Source: Eubacterium callanderi
GTDB taxonomy: Bacteria > Bacillota > Clostridia > Eubacteriales > Eubacteriaceae
Direction: 5' to 3'
Assembly (NCBI RefSeq): GCF_900142645.1
Contig: NZ_FRBP01000003.1
Location: 62,001 to 126,000 of the forward strand
DNA length: 64,000 nucleotides
Below are positions 32,773 to 41,831 of the stretch, one piece after another. Positions within the stretch are counted from its first letter, which is position 1, and the number at the start of each line of letters is the position of its first letter. The notes beneath the pieces are model-generated. The model did no database searches. It worked only from the letters and a program-made list of their open reading frames with translations, and was not told the DNA's origin. Position numbers and translations under genes: made by a program.

Positions 32773-34052
32773 TACAGGCCTCTTTTCGATACACCCAGAG
32801 CCGCCAGAGCACCCGCAATAATCTGAAGATTTATCATCATATCCTCTATGCTCCAGTATTCATCCACCTGATGACACATATCCGGTTCACCTGGGAACAG
32901 TACACCAAAGGCCACAGCATTATCAAAGGCCCGGGCATAGGTGCCGCCTCCAATGGCGATGGGCTCTGTCCTGTCACCGGTAATATCCCGGTACACCCCC
33001 AGCAGTGTCTGTACCAGCGGGCTGTCCTTCTTAACGTAGAGCGGCGGAACCATCTGCATTGTATCCACCTCGTATCCGACAGGGTCTACAGACTGTCGGA
33101 TACGCCTGATAATATCATCAGCATCTGCGGTTACCGGATAGCGGATGTCACACTCCAGCCTTGAGCCCTGCGCATCGACCCTTCCAATGGCCGGGTTAAT
33201 GGTCAGCTCACCGGAGACCTCGTCTGAAACAGCAATATTAAAGCCCTCCACATTTGCTTTATCCAGCAAATCTAAAAATGGATGCACAATTCCAGCATCT
33301 TTAAGCTCACACCCCAGCTTTAAAAGAGCATTGACGCCATTTTGCGGTTCCATGGCGTGTGCAGGCCTGCCCTTTGCTGTAAACCTTCGCCCTTGGACTT
33401 CTGCCTCTGCGAAGTCTGGTACAATATTAATCTGTTTTCCGGCTTTTAAGGTCATATCCTCTCCTGTAACATCAGTCTTGTTATGAATCTGAACCTTGAG
33501 AATGCCCTTTTCGGCAAAAATAACCGGATAGGACGCATCTGGTGAAAAGGCGTAATCCGGTATAATCTCGGTTTCTTTATAACGATCCATACAGCGCCAG
33601 GTTCCGCTTTCCTCGTCACCGCCAATGATCAGGCGAATACGCTTATTTACCGGCACACCACTGTCCTTCAACGCCTTCATAGCATACAGCGCCACCATGG
33701 CTGGCCCTTTGTCATCATTGGTTCCTCTGCCATAAACCTTGCCATCAATCACCGTTCCGTCGAAGGGGTCAACACGCCAGCCTTCACCGACAGGAACTGT
33801 ATCAATGTGCACAAGAACGCCAACCATTTCCTCTCCTTCTCCCATATCAATAATGCCGCAGCAGCCGTCCAGATTCTGGGTTTCAAAACCAAAACGCTTT
33901 CCAACAGCCAGCATATAATCAATGGCGTCGTTAATATTTTTGCCGAGCGGTGTCATTTCATCGATGGCGCCGGCATCTCCGTTTGTACTTGCGATGCTTA
34001 GCAGCCCCTTGAGATCACGCAGCATTTGTTTCTGATCCACCTTAAAATTCAT
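32772..34052 (-). CDS. pepV: Sapep/PepV-type M20 dipeptidase
   Basis: A 426-residue cytosolic metallopeptidase that splits dipeptides. Metal-binding signatures are LVHIDTVPVG (His), GRGTNDDKGPAM (Asp) and GGDEESGTW (Glu pair), with the lid domain between. Length and the TNDDKGP motif match the Mn/Zn-dependent PepV branch. First gene of a pepV-OPT-PqqD operon, consistent with peptide uptake and use as a nitrogen source. Confidence 0.92.
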   Translation of the reverse strand: MNFKVDQKQMLRDLKGLLSIASTNGDAGAIDEMTPLGKNINDAIDYMLAVGKRFGFETQNLDGCCGIIDMGEGEEMVGVLVHIDTVPVGEGWRVDPFDGTVIDGKVYGRGTNDDKGPAMVALYAMKALKDSGVPVNKRIRLIIGGDEESGTWRCMDRYKETEIIPDYAFSPDASYPVIFAEKGILKVQIHNKTDVTGEDMTLKAGKQINIVPDFAEAEVQGRRFTAKGRPAHAMEPQNGVNALLKLGCELKDAGIVHPFLDLLDKANVEGFNIAVSDEVSGELTINPAIGRVDAQGSRLECDIRYPVTADADDIIRRIRQSVDPVGYEVDTMQMVPPLYVKKDSPLVQTLLGVYRDITGDRTEPIAIGGGTYARAFDNAVAFGVLFPGEPDMCHQVDEYWSIEDMMINLQIIAGALAALGVSKRGL

Positions 34053-34111
34053 CGTGAATACTCCTTTCCACGTATCATTTTTATCCTACTTTTTAAAAAG
34101 TCCTTAAACTA

Positions 34112-34149
34112 AATAAAACACCGTTTTGATATACCCAAAAACGGTGTTT
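34112..34149 (-). terminator. Terminator of the flavodoxin gene
   Basis: AAACACCGTTTT (34116-34127) and AAAACGGTGTTT (34138-34149); 12-bp stem, minus strand continues TATTT. Confidence 0.85.
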
Positions 34150-34185
34150 AAAAAACATGGTGATGACAGAAACGCCCTCATTCCA

Positions 34186-34680
34186 TTATATATTTTCTTT
34201 AATTGCTGCTATTCTGCCAGCACACTGCTCAATGGTCCGCTCATCAATAGACGCGAGAGGATGACCGCTTCCCTGTGACTGGCGGGCTACGGTTGCCGCA
34301 ATCATGCGGTCCGAGCCTGTTAACCGCGCAAGATCCATTTCACCGCCGAAGTTAAAACAGCCCAGCGTACGCTTCCTGAGCTTTTCAGAAATATTATCCT
34401 TATAATATTTTTCCCTGTTTTCCGGAAAAGCGCAGTTGATGAAATAGATCACCTTTTTCCGTTCCAGAACATCTTCATACTTCTTGAGAGCCTTTCGCAC
34501 CGGACGCGTATACATTCCCATGCGGATGGAGCCGCCAATAACAATAAGATCATAGGACTCAAAATCAGGTGTCTTTTTCTTAAGATCGGCCAGGTCTGCA
34601 GCCCCCACCTGCTTTAATAAAAGCTGGGCGCATTTCTCAGAGGTTCCGTTTTTGCTGTGATATGCGATCAATATTTTCAT
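34186..34680 (-). CDS. Flavodoxin-domain protein (HemG/FldA-like)
   Basis: A 164-residue FMN-binding fold. ILIAYHSKNGTSEKCAQLL is the phosphate-binding loop, YDLIVIGGSIRMGMYTRPVR the second flavin loop. The length and the GSIRMG motif resemble the flavodoxin-like protoporphyrinogen oxidase (HemG) branch, but no heme genes are nearby, so it is best called a flavodoxin-domain electron carrier. Single gene between two terminators. Confidence 0.85.
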   Translation of the reverse strand: MKILIAYHSKNGTSEKCAQLLLKQVGAADLADLKKKTPDFESYDLIVIGGSIRMGMYTRPVRKALKKYEDVLERKKVIYFINCAFPENREKYYKDNISEKLRKRTLGCFNFGGEMDLARLTGSDRMIAATVARQSQGSGHPLASIDERTIEQCAGRIAAIKENI

Positions 34681-34796
34681 CTTAAGCTCCTTTATCCATA
34701 TTTAAAAGCATCGCTTTACCCATAACCCGAACCATTATAACATAAGTTCAGCTTTAAAAATATGCTTTCTCTGTAAAATTTATTTTCTTCCTGCGT

Positions 34797-34826
34797 AAAA
34801 AAGATGCGGCATAACGCCGCACCTTT
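34797..34826 (-). terminator. Terminator of the YwaF-like gene
   Basis: TGCGGC (34805-34810) and GCCGCA (34816-34821), minus strand ends in six T. Confidence 0.75.
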
Positions 34827-34837
34827 CTGCTCTGTGT

Positions 34838-35620
34838 CTAAATCTTTTCGTTCATTAATGCATTGAGCGCTGTATCCGGCTGTACCTTTCCAAGAAGCCT
34901 GTTGTCCAGCAGGCTCAATCCCTTGGTCACCAGCGTAACCAGGCCGATCAAGGCCGGCGCCACAAGAAGCCAGTACCAGGGATAGGGAATCTGGTCGATC
35001 ACCGGGACACCATGTGCTCCCAGCATCAGAAGATAATTTTCGTTCAAAGCATGTGACATGATAAAAGCGATAACCGCAATGATGCCAAGTCCGATCATCG
35101 GCTTCCATGCCCTCCGCACTTCCGGCCTGTAATCCGCCGCAAAAGGCATGGTCAGGGCAATTAAAACCATGAGGCCATGAGACACCATGCTCTGTACTGC
35201 CATAGTGTGAATACCGCCATAATCATAGAAAACCCACAATGGGTAGATAAGTACCATGAGCCCGCCCATCACAGCCAAAACGTCAATGTAAGGGTAAGCC
35301 TTCTCCCGCTTAAACAATACGATCAGCGGCAGGGCGATACACACCTGGTTACACCAGTCAAAGCGGATATTCCTGAGGTCAAAACCAAAATAGCAGGTTC
35401 TCCAGCTGATTCTGAAAATCTCCAGGGCCAGCATAACGGCGGCGAGAACCCGGATCAGCTTCTGGCTGAAGCGCCGGTCATGTTTTTTGGTCTGTATGAC
35501 CATAACGGTCACGATAAAAATCATCAGCAATGATGACAGGATAAGATGCTCCGGTGAAAAAATGCGATTGTGCGGCTCAACGTTCTGTGGTGCAAAGTAA
35601 TGTTCGTAAAAATAATCCAT
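34838..35620 (-). CDS. YwaF/TIGR02206 family membrane protein
   Basis: A 260-residue membrane protein with seven predicted helices; HLILSSLLMIFIVTVMVIQT is the first. Central polar residues LRNIRFDWCNQVCIALP and the HGLMVLIAL helix are typical of the TIGR02206 (YwaF) family of unknown role. The ATG at 35618-35620 with AAGGAAG upstream is preferred to the frame start 16 codons earlier. Single gene ending in its own terminator. Confidence 0.8.
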   Translation of the reverse strand: MDYFYEHYFAPQNVEPHNRIFSPEHLILSSLLMIFIVTVMVIQTKKHDRRFSQKLIRVLAAVMLALEIFRISWRTCYFGFDLRNIRFDWCNQVCIALPLIVLFKREKAYPYIDVLAVMGGLMVLIYPLWVFYDYGGIHTMAVQSMVSHGLMVLIALTMPFAADYRPEVRRAWKPMIGLGIIAVIAFIMSHALNENYLLMLGAHGVPVIDQIPYPWYWLLVAPALIGLVTLVTKGLSLLDNRLLGKVQPDTALNALMNEKI

Positions 35621-35703
35621 GCTGCTTCCTTCTCTATTACATAATGTGCACAGTATAACATACCCCAAAAATTAATTCATTAAAATTTTAAAAAGCATGC
35701 GAC

Positions 35704-35741
35704 AGAAAAGCCCCCGGCACCTTGGTACCGAAGGCTTTTCT
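35704..35741 (-). terminator. Terminator of the aldehyde oxidoreductase operon
   Basis: AGAAAAGCC and GGCTTTTCT with CCTTGG in the loop region; lies 13 nt after the last stop. Confidence 0.7.
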
Positions 35742-35753
35742 GGTTAAGATCTC

Positions 35754-36497
35754 CTACTCAATCCCATATGTATGGGCAAGCACATCAGCCATGCTCTTCT
35801 TACGGCAGCTCTCACAAAGGGAATTGGTCTCCACACCTGCCCTTTCTCCCGCAAAACGAAGCTCAGCTTCTGTACTTATAATACTACCACAAGATTCGCA
35901 TTTTGCCAATGCAAAATTTTTTCCCCAAATCGTCCTTGTTTCGCCATCTTCAGACCATTCAATTGCGCCGGTAGGGCAAACCTGAGCACAGCTTGTGCAG
36001 CCTATGCAATCAACTGAAGGATTTTCGTAGGGTGTCGCAACTTTTTTAGTGACTCCACGGTTAATGGTTGAGATCGCGCCAGTGCCAAGGGCATCACAGG
36101 CTTTTGTACAAAGCCCGCATAAAATACACTTTTCACCATCCACAGGTTTCAGTCTTGATGTTTCAAAGGCCCCGTACTTGTCACACATGGCCTGTATTTC
36201 AGAGCTGGCAGGCGCCCTTGTTTTGAGCAGCATCAGAATTACTGAGCGTTCCTCTTTTATCCTTTCACTGTCAGTGTAAACCTCACAGGGACGCTCTAAC
36301 GGGTAAACACAGGAGACAACCACCTTGCTTCTTCCATTTTCCACTACTTCTACAATACAGACCCTGCAGCACCCCTGTTCCGCAAGACCAGGGTGATGGC
36401 ACAGCGTTGGAATATCAAATCCATTACGTTTCGCAACTTCTAACAGAAATTCACCCTTTTCGCAGGTACACTCTTTACCATTGATGCTGATTTCCAT
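35754..36497 (-). CDS. NuoG/HydA N-terminal-like iron-sulfur protein (no H-cluster domain)
   Basis: A 247-residue protein with an N-terminal [2Fe-2S] ferredoxin fold (cysteines in TLCHHPGLAEQGCCRVCIVE and a later SCVYPLE), then two [4Fe-4S] motifs CILCGLCTKACD (about 124) and CIGCTSCAQVCP (about 163). A C-terminal four-cysteine group CESCGS...CESCRKK could bind zinc. This is the N-terminal part of NuoG and of [FeFe]-hydrogenase, but the catalytic domain is absent, so it is an electron-transfer subunit. Last gene of the AOR operon; overlaps nuoF-like by 1 nt. Confidence 0.9.
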   Translation of the reverse strand: MEISINGKECTCEKGEFLLEVAKRNGFDIPTLCHHPGLAEQGCCRVCIVEVVENGRSKVVVSCVYPLERPCEVYTDSERIKEERSVILMLLKTRAPASSEIQAMCDKYGAFETSRLKPVDGEKCILCGLCTKACDALGTGAISTINRGVTKKVATPYENPSVDCIGCTSCAQVCPTGAIEWSEDGETRTIWGKNFALAKCESCGSIISTEAELRFAGERAGVETNSLCESCRKKSMADVLAHTYGIE

Positions 36498-38296
36498 TAT
36501 GCTTCACCCCTTTTCACTGCAACCACCGCATCAAAATTACAGGCCTCACGGCAGCTGCCGCAAGCAATACATTTAACCGGATCAATGTGATGCGGCTTTT
36601 TGACCTCGCCGCTCACCGCTCCAGCAGGACAGGCTTTAGAGCAACGCATACATCCTCTGCAGGCTTCCTCATCGATCACGAAGGCTGTCAGTTTTGGACA
36701 GACACCAGCAGGGCATCGTTTTTCATGGATATGCGCCTCATACTCGTCCCGGAAATATTTTATGGTTGTCAAAACTGGATTCGCAGCGCTTTTTCCCAAA
36801 CTGCACAGGGATGCGTCCTGCATGGTATGGCAGATTTTTTCCATCAGCTCAATATCGCCTTCCTGTCCTCTGCCTTCACAGATATCGGTCAGTATGGTTA
36901 AGAGATGACGCAGTCCTTCACGGCACGGCGTACACTTACCACAGGATTCATCACACAGGAATTCAATATAATAGCGGGCAACCTCGACCATACAGCTTCG
37001 GTCATCCATGACAATCACACCGCCTGACCCCATCATAGCGCCATAGCTGGTGAGGGTATCAAAATCCATGGGCAGGTCTAAAAGCTCGGCAGGGATACAG
37101 CCGCCCGACGGGCCGCCAGTCTGCACCGCTTTAAAGGGCCGGTCTCCCGGAATCCCTCCGCCAATGTCATAGATCAAATGCCTCAGGGTACTCCCCATTG
37201 GTATTTCAACCAGGCCGGTACGCTTGACCTTGCCAACCAGGGCAAAGACCTTTGTACCGCTGCTCTTTTCTGTTCCTAATTCCTTAAATTTCGCGCCGCC
37301 GTCCTGGATAATTCTCGGAATATTCGCCAGGGTTTCAACATTATTCAATACGGTCGGCTTGTTCCACAGCCCTCTCTGAACAGAACGGATATATTTTGCT
37401 CTCGGCTCACCTACCCGGCCCTCTACCGACGCCATCAGCGCAGTGGATTCGCCGCAGACAAAGGCACCGCCGCCCCGAACGATCTGAATATCAAAGGATT
37501 TGCCTGTTCCCATGACAGAATCTCCCAGGAATCCTTTTTCTCTGGCCTGCTGCAGCGCGATTTTACAGTTTTCTACTGCCAGGCCGTACTCATCACGGAT
37601 ATACATATAGCCTTCCTGCGCATCAATGGCGCAGGCACAGATAATCATGCCTTCAATAACAGAGTGCGGGTCGCCCTCCAGTATTGACCGGTCCATAAAG
37701 GCCCCAGGATCACCCTCATCGCCATTACATGCCACATATTTTACATCCGAATCATATTTTAACGCCTGGCGCCATTTGGTTCCAGTCGGGAACCCTGCAC
37801 CGCCGCGGCCCCGGATACCGGAGGCTTCTACCTCCCCAATGATCCTGTCCGCATCCATGGATAAGGCTTTTTTTAAAGCACTGTAGCCTCCTCTGGCGAT
37901 ATAATCGTCGATATTGGTCGGGTCAATCTCCCCGATGTTATGCAGTACCCACTTTTTCTGTGGCGCGTAGAATGGATTTTCATGCTGCGAGCGCACGCGT
38001 TTTCCATCATTTCCTTTATACAAAAGCTTCTCAATGATCTTTCCGCCAAGCACTGTATCCTTTATGATGCTGTCCGCGTCCTCTGGTTTAACCTTATAAT
38101 AGGAGATATCCGCCGGCTCAATTTTAACGATGGGGCCATTTTCACAAAAGCCGTTGCAGCCCGTGGACTTGATCAGAGGGGATACCTCAATATCGGATTT
38201 ATGCTTTCTGGCAGCTTTTTGAAGCGCCTCTAAAACCAGCAGACTCCCATTGGCCCGGCAGCCGGTACCGCAGCAGACTAAAACGTTTTGCTTCAT
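36497..38296 (-). CDS. NuoF/HydB-like NADH-binding flavoprotein subunit
   Basis: A 599-residue subunit: an N-terminal thioredoxin-like [2Fe-2S] region (LVCCGTGCRANGSLL ... STGCNGFC, 1-50), then the FMN/NADH core with GIRGRGGAGFPTGTKW (about 158-173) and NGDEGDPGAFMDR, then CGESTAL, the N3 [4Fe-4S] motif ESCGKCTPCREG, and a C-terminal 2[4Fe-4S] domain CRGCMRCSKACP / CIACGSCREAC. This layout is that of HydB/HndC bifurcating hydrogenases. In this operon it would couple NAD(H) to the tungsten enzyme and ferredoxin. Overlaps nuoE-like by 4 nt. Confidence 0.94.
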   Translation of the reverse strand: MKQNVLVCCGTGCRANGSLLVLEALQKAARKHKSDIEVSPLIKSTGCNGFCENGPIVKIEPADISYYKVKPEDADSIIKDTVLGGKIIEKLLYKGNDGKRVRSQHENPFYAPQKKWVLHNIGEIDPTNIDDYIARGGYSALKKALSMDADRIIGEVEASGIRGRGGAGFPTGTKWRQALKYDSDVKYVACNGDEGDPGAFMDRSILEGDPHSVIEGMIICACAIDAQEGYMYIRDEYGLAVENCKIALQQAREKGFLGDSVMGTGKSFDIQIVRGGGAFVCGESTALMASVEGRVGEPRAKYIRSVQRGLWNKPTVLNNVETLANIPRIIQDGGAKFKELGTEKSSGTKVFALVGKVKRTGLVEIPMGSTLRHLIYDIGGGIPGDRPFKAVQTGGPSGGCIPAELLDLPMDFDTLTSYGAMMGSGGVIVMDDRSCMVEVARYYIEFLCDESCGKCTPCREGLRHLLTILTDICEGRGQEGDIELMEKICHTMQDASLCSLGKSAANPVLTTIKYFRDEYEAHIHEKRCPAGVCPKLTAFVIDEEACRGCMRCSKACPAGAVSGEVKKPHHIDPVKCIACGSCREACNFDAVVAVKRGEA

Positions 38297-38802
38297 GCTT
38301 CTGCGCCCCCTTCCGAAAGCTCCCTGTACTGGTTCAATATCTCGGGCAGCTTTTCAAGCGTTACCTTTCCGTAATATACACCGTCGATCACCATTACCGG
38401 CGCCAGCGCACAGGAACCGAGACAATTCACGGTTTCCAGCGAGAAAAGCCCATCCCCCGAGGTTTCACCCGGACTGATGTCCAGCTCACGCTTAATGCCG
38501 GTGATCAGATTGACAGACCCACGAATATGGCATGCGGTTCCGTCACAGAGCTTAATGATATGTTTTCCTTTTGGCTTTAAGCTCAATGCCCGGTAAAAGG
38601 TTGCCATTGAATATAATGACGATAACGGGCAATCCAGATATTCGGCCAACGCTTTCATTCCCTGCTCTGGAATATAGTTAAAATGATGCTGCATATCCTG
38701 CATCATTGCCAGAGAATGCCGTCTATCCCTGGGATACGCTGATAAGATTTTGTCGATTGATTCTTTTGTTATTTCCTGCATGGGCTCACTCCCCTTCCTC
38801 AT
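38293..38802 (-). CDS. NuoE/HydC-like thioredoxin-fold [2Fe-2S] subunit
   Basis: A 169-residue subunit with the NuoE order: helical N-terminus with LAMMQDMQHHFNYIPEQGMK, LYSMATFYRALSLKPKGKH, then the cluster ligands LCDGTACHIRGS and VNCLGSCALAP (C-x4-C ... C-x3-C). Start overlaps the MoaD-like stop by 4 nt, end overlaps nuoF-like by 4 nt, so the three are translationally coupled. Role: electron transfer beside the FMN subunit. Confidence 0.93.
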   Translation of the reverse strand: MRKGSEPMQEITKESIDKILSAYPRDRRHSLAMMQDMQHHFNYIPEQGMKALAEYLDCPLSSLYSMATFYRALSLKPKGKHIIKLCDGTACHIRGSVNLITGIKRELDISPGETSGDGLFSLETVNCLGSCALAPVMVIDGVYYGKVTLEKLPEILNQYRELSEGGAEA

Positions 38803-39074
38803 CCTCCCGCAACAACGGGAAAAATTGCCACAGCACTGTTTTCGTTCAGAGGTGTCTTAAGCCCCTGCAAATGCTCGATATGGCGTCCGTCGACCATCAG
38901 GATAATCTCTGCTCCGGGCGCCTCTCCATCTGGACTTAAAACGTGATTCCTGAAAGCATCGCCATAGGTTTCAGAGAGGATATGCAAAAGCGTGTACATA
39001 TCCTTACAGACCGGTACATCTGCCTGACGGCAGCCTGTATAATTCCGGATGGTAGCGAAAAATTTTACTTTCAT
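38799..39074 (-). CDS. MoaD/ThiS-like ubiquitin-fold protein
   Basis: A 91-residue beta-grasp protein starting MKVKFFATIRNYTGCRQADV and ending VAGG, the C-terminal Gly-Gly that is adenylated and thiocarboxylated in MoaD. Between aor and nuoE-like genes, it probably supplies sulfur for the pyranopterin dithiolene cofactor of this aldehyde oxidoreductase, or regulates it. MoaD-like genes beside AOR genes are frequent in anaerobes. 70 nt gap to the AOR gene. Confidence 0.9.
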   Translation of the reverse strand: MKVKFFATIRNYTGCRQADVPVCKDMYTLLHILSETYGDAFRNHVLSPDGEAPGAEIILMVDGRHIEHLQGLKTPLNENSAVAIFPVVAGG

Positions 39075-39144
39075 CTTAATCTCCTCTTTGCGTTATGATG
39101 CATGAAAGGAGACAGGGCTGTGCCCCATCTCCGATATCTGTCGT

Positions 39145-40941
39145 TTAAAGTCCAAGCTCCTGAACTTTTTCCTCGGTTGGCACACCTTCTGTGCTCCAGC
39201 CGCGCACTTCATAGTATTCTTTCAGCATGACGTCAAGCTCAGCCACTTTGCCCTTTGCCGGGCCTTCCGGCAGGGCTTCGCGCAGTAGTCTTGGCGGCAG
39301 AGTATCTTTCTCAACACCTGCTGCAATATTAAACTGCTTTTCAATGTTCCAGATCCGTTCTCCCTTTAACAGGAATTCCTCATCCGTCTCATCTGAGCCT
39401 ACAGCCTCGCGGTACTGCGCCGCAATCTCAGGCAGGCCGATGCCAAAGGTTGTGAACAGGCAGATGCCGCTGGAATCTACCGCTGCTGTGAGATCCTGGA
39501 AGGTCTTGAGAAGCGGCGCCTTGCCTTCAGTCACAAGCGGATCGGTCTTTAACGGAATCCCCAGAACCTCAGGTGAGGTCAGGTAACCACGGACATGGCA
39601 GCCTCCACGGTTGGAGGTCGCATATTCAAGGGCCATCCCCTGGACAGCGCGTCCATCATAAGCGGGCATTTCCTGTTTTTTAACGGACATGGACAACTCT
39701 GGCGCACCGTGTTTTTCTGCCAGGCGGTACGAGCCCTGAGCCAGCTCAACACCAAAGCCTTCCATTTTTCCTGTGAGCTCTGTCAGATCAACCATGGCCT
39801 GTGCGTCGCCAAAGGGCAGCGGACGGCCAATTTCTTCCTCACTCAGAAGCCCCTTTTCGTAAAGCTCCATGGCACAGGCAATGGTAGAACCAAGTGTGAT
39901 CGGGTCCATGCCATACTGGTTACAGAGGAAACTGGCTTTGCAGATAGCAGCCAGATCATTGACACCACAGTCTGCACCATAGGACCAGCCGGCCTCGTAT
40001 TCTGGGCCTTCACCCATGGACTTAAACGGCCCGTCCGGGATTCTGGTCACGCGGCCGCAGCCAATGGAGCAGCCAAAGCAGCCCTTGTTTTTAACCAGAT
40101 AAGAATCGACCAGCGCTTCACCAGAGGTATCATCTGCCTTATCATAGACACCGCCGTCACGCCAGTTGCGAAGCGGCAGGCCACCGACTTCGTTGATCAT
40201 ATTGACCAGAACCTCAGTGCCATAGGTCGGCAGTCCTCCACCCGTAACGGGGTGTTCCTTGAGCTTGGTACGGGCATCGGTCATCGCTGCCATAAAACCT
40301 TCAGGCCGCGCCACTGTTACCCCGCCGCTTCCGCGAACCACTACAGCCTTTAGCTTTTTGCTGCCCATCACAGCGCCCATACCACCACGGCCTGCTGCGC
40401 GGTGCTTGTCATTCATGATGGCAGAATACAGGCAGCCCTGTTCACCGGTCGGGCCAATACAGGCGACACGCGCGCCTTCTCCGCAAGCTTCCTCCAGTGC
40501 TTCGGTCGTTTCATAAACGTCCTTCCCCCAGAGGTCTGAGGCATCTCTGAGCTCCACTGTGTCGTCATTGATATACAGGTAAACCGGACGGTCACTCTGG
40601 TTTTCAAAAATAATTCCGTCATAGCCTGCAAATTTCAGTTCGGGGCCAAAATGACCGCCGGAGTTTGAAGCGCCGATGGTTCCTGTCAAAGGCGCCTTTG
40701 CCACGACCTCATACCGCCCGCTGCAGGAAGCAGCCGTACCGGTCAACGGTCCTGTCATAAAAATCATTTTATTATCCGGACCAAGCGGGTCTACCTGCGG
40801 GTCTACCTCGTCACAGAAATATTTTGTTCCCAGGCCACGCGCGCCAATAAAATCATGGGCGGCCTGCATGTTAAGCGGTTCCTTTTTGATGGTTCCTGCT
40901 TCCAGATCAACGCGGATTAATTGTCCCATCCATCCATTCAT
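39145..40941 (-). CDS. Aldehyde:ferredoxin oxidoreductase family tungsten/molybdenum enzyme
   Basis: A 598-residue AOR-family enzyme that oxidises aldehydes to acids, or runs in reverse, using a bis-pyranopterin W or Mo cofactor and one [4Fe-4S] cluster. Cluster ligands are CFGCSIGC (Cys288, 291, 295) and Cys494 in SSGICLFT. The N-terminal domain has [10 protein letters not shown] and [14 protein letters not shown], and EGPEYE lies at 311-316, all family motifs. It is preceded by a ferredoxin-like gene (2 nt gap) and followed by MoaD- and NuoEFG-like genes, so electrons may be split between ferredoxin and NAD. The AOR subfamily (aldehyde range) cannot be fixed from sequence alone. Confidence 0.94.
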   Translation of the reverse strand: MNGWMGQLIRVDLEAGTIKKEPLNMQAAHDFIGARGLGTKYFCDEVDPQVDPLGPDNKMIFMTGPLTGTAASCSGRYEVVAKAPLTGTIGASNSGGHFGPELKFAGYDGIIFENQSDRPVYLYINDDTVELRDASDLWGKDVYETTEALEEACGEGARVACIGPTGEQGCLYSAIMNDKHRAAGRGGMGAVMGSKKLKAVVVRGSGGVTVARPEGFMAAMTDARTKLKEHPVTGGGLPTYGTEVLVNMINEVGGLPLRNWRDGGVYDKADDTSGEALVDSYLVKNKGCFGCSIGCGRVTRIPDGPFKSMGEGPEYEAGWSYGADCGVNDLAAICKASFLCNQYGMDPITLGSTIACAMELYEKGLLSEEEIGRPLPFGDAQAMVDLTELTGKMEGFGVELAQGSYRLAEKHGAPELSMSVKKQEMPAYDGRAVQGMALEYATSNRGGCHVRGYLTSPEVLGIPLKTDPLVTEGKAPLLKTFQDLTAAVDSSGICLFTTFGIGLPEIAAQYREAVGSDETDEEFLLKGERIWNIEKQFNIAAGVEKDTLPPRLLREALPEGPAKGKVAELDVMLKEYYEVRGWSTEGVPTEEKVQELGL

Positions 40942-40943
40942 CG

Positions 40944-41414
40944 TTATCCCTCCAATCCATAAACGTCTTTCAGCTGATCCGCAATGGCCTTTTTACGTTC
41001 CATTTCAACCGCTTCGCCATAGACAATGGCGCCAGACGGACAAAACTTGGCACATTTTGGATCGCCGTCACACAGATCGCATTTAAACACTTTTCTCTTA
41101 ACCGGATTAAAGCTGATGTTGCCGAGCGGGCAGGCGTTCATACACATTTTACACACGATACATTTTGCTTCATCCATAACAAATGCACCGTTTTCATTCC
41201 TTGAGATCGCGCCCACCGGACACACCTTCATGCAAGCTGGTTCCTCACATTGCATACACATCACAGGAATGGTTACGGCTGCTTTTTCATAATCCATCAC
41301 TGTTACATTTGACAATGATGGATTAAATTCCTGATAGTGTCCAAAAGAACAGACCAGTTCGCAGGTTCTGCAGCTTATGCACTTTTCAGGTTTAATCATG
41401 AGTTGTTTGCTCAT
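40944..41414 (-). CDS. Four-cluster ferredoxin-like subunit of the AOR operon
   Basis: A 156-residue polyferredoxin with cysteine groups [37 protein letters not shown] and [15 protein letters not shown], the CooF/HycB/DmsB-type arrangement holding up to four [4Fe-4S] clusters. First gene of the operon and likely the direct electron acceptor of the AOR subunit. Its ATG lacks a near ribosome site: AAAGGAGG lies at 41450-41457 with a 9-bp hairpin between (41423-41444). Confidence 0.93.
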   Translation of the reverse strand: MSKQLMIKPEKCISCRTCELVCSFGHYQEFNPSLSNVTVMDYEKAAVTIPVMCMQCEEPACMKVCPVGAISRNENGAFVMDEAKCIVCKMCMNACPLGNISFNPVKRKVFKCDLCDGDPKCAKFCPSGAIVYGEAVEMERKKAIADQLKDVYGLEG

Positions 41415-41459
41415 ACGCTTCTGGATACTGCCGACGCAGTACCCTCACACCTCCTTTGT
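41415..41459 (-). promoter_or_regulatory. Ribosome site and bridging hairpin of the AOR operon
   Basis: AAAGGAGG (plus 41450-41457) is 35 nt from the ATG. GGATACTGC (41423-41431) pairs with GCAGTACCC (41436-41444) around a 4-nt loop; when folded only 13 nt remain between the site and the start. Confidence 0.55.
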
Positions 41460-41670
41460 GGTAAGTTTACAAAATGAGAATCGCTTTGTGTCCTGGAATT
41501 CAGGAAAACACAAAGCCCGCAGAAATAGCTTTATACATAGTAAAAGCAGTTTCTACGGGCTCCTTTGCAAAGATGGCAGACAACAGGGTTGCCCCTGTTA
41601 CCCATTGGCTGGAAAGGCCCCGGAAGGGTCTTTCCAGCTTCAGAGCAATTCTATTGTTATCATTATCATA
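41460..41670 (-). promoter_or_regulatory. Long structured leader of the AOR operon (possible riboswitch)
   Basis: In transcript order: stem GCTGGAAAG/CTTTCCAGC (41608-41638), stem AACAGGG/CCCTGTT (41582-41599), stem AGCCCGCAGAAA/TTTCTACGGGCT (41514-41561), and stem CTTTGTGT...ACACAAAG (41484-41515). The last two share bases at 41514-41515 and the 41496-41515 strand, so they could be alternatives. A folded 200-nt leader before a tungsten/molybdopterin operon makes a Moco/Tuco-type riboswitch the natural guess, but I could not match its conserved core. Confidence 0.5.
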
Positions 41671-41745
41671 GCACATTTTTAAATTCTTGTAAACGTCTTA
41701 AAATTTTCTAAAGATTTATTTTTTCTTTTTTATCAAATTTTTGTT

Positions 41746-41798
41746 TGACAAATATTTTTGTCAATGTTAAACTATTTTTGACAAGAATATTTGTCAAG
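41746..41798 (+). promoter_or_regulatory. Twin operators and promoter of the tandem XRE genes
   Basis: TTGACAAA-N4-TTTGTCAA at 41746-41765 and TTGACAA-N6-TTGTCAA at 41779-41798. The first TTGACA with TAAACT 17 bp on gives a promoter overlapping both sites, a design expected for autoregulation by the downstream XRE proteins. Confidence 0.75.
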
Positions 41799-41831
41799 AT
41801 GACAAAAATCATATACAAAGGAGGCCTGAGC

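Noticed and set aside
39595-40353. Plus-strand frame of 252 codons inside the AOR gene
   Set aside because: Antisense to an AOR gene with conserved cluster ligands; no start signal.
41460-41670. Firm Moco riboswitch call
   Set aside because: The conserved Moco RNA core could not be matched by reading, so only a structured leader is claimed.
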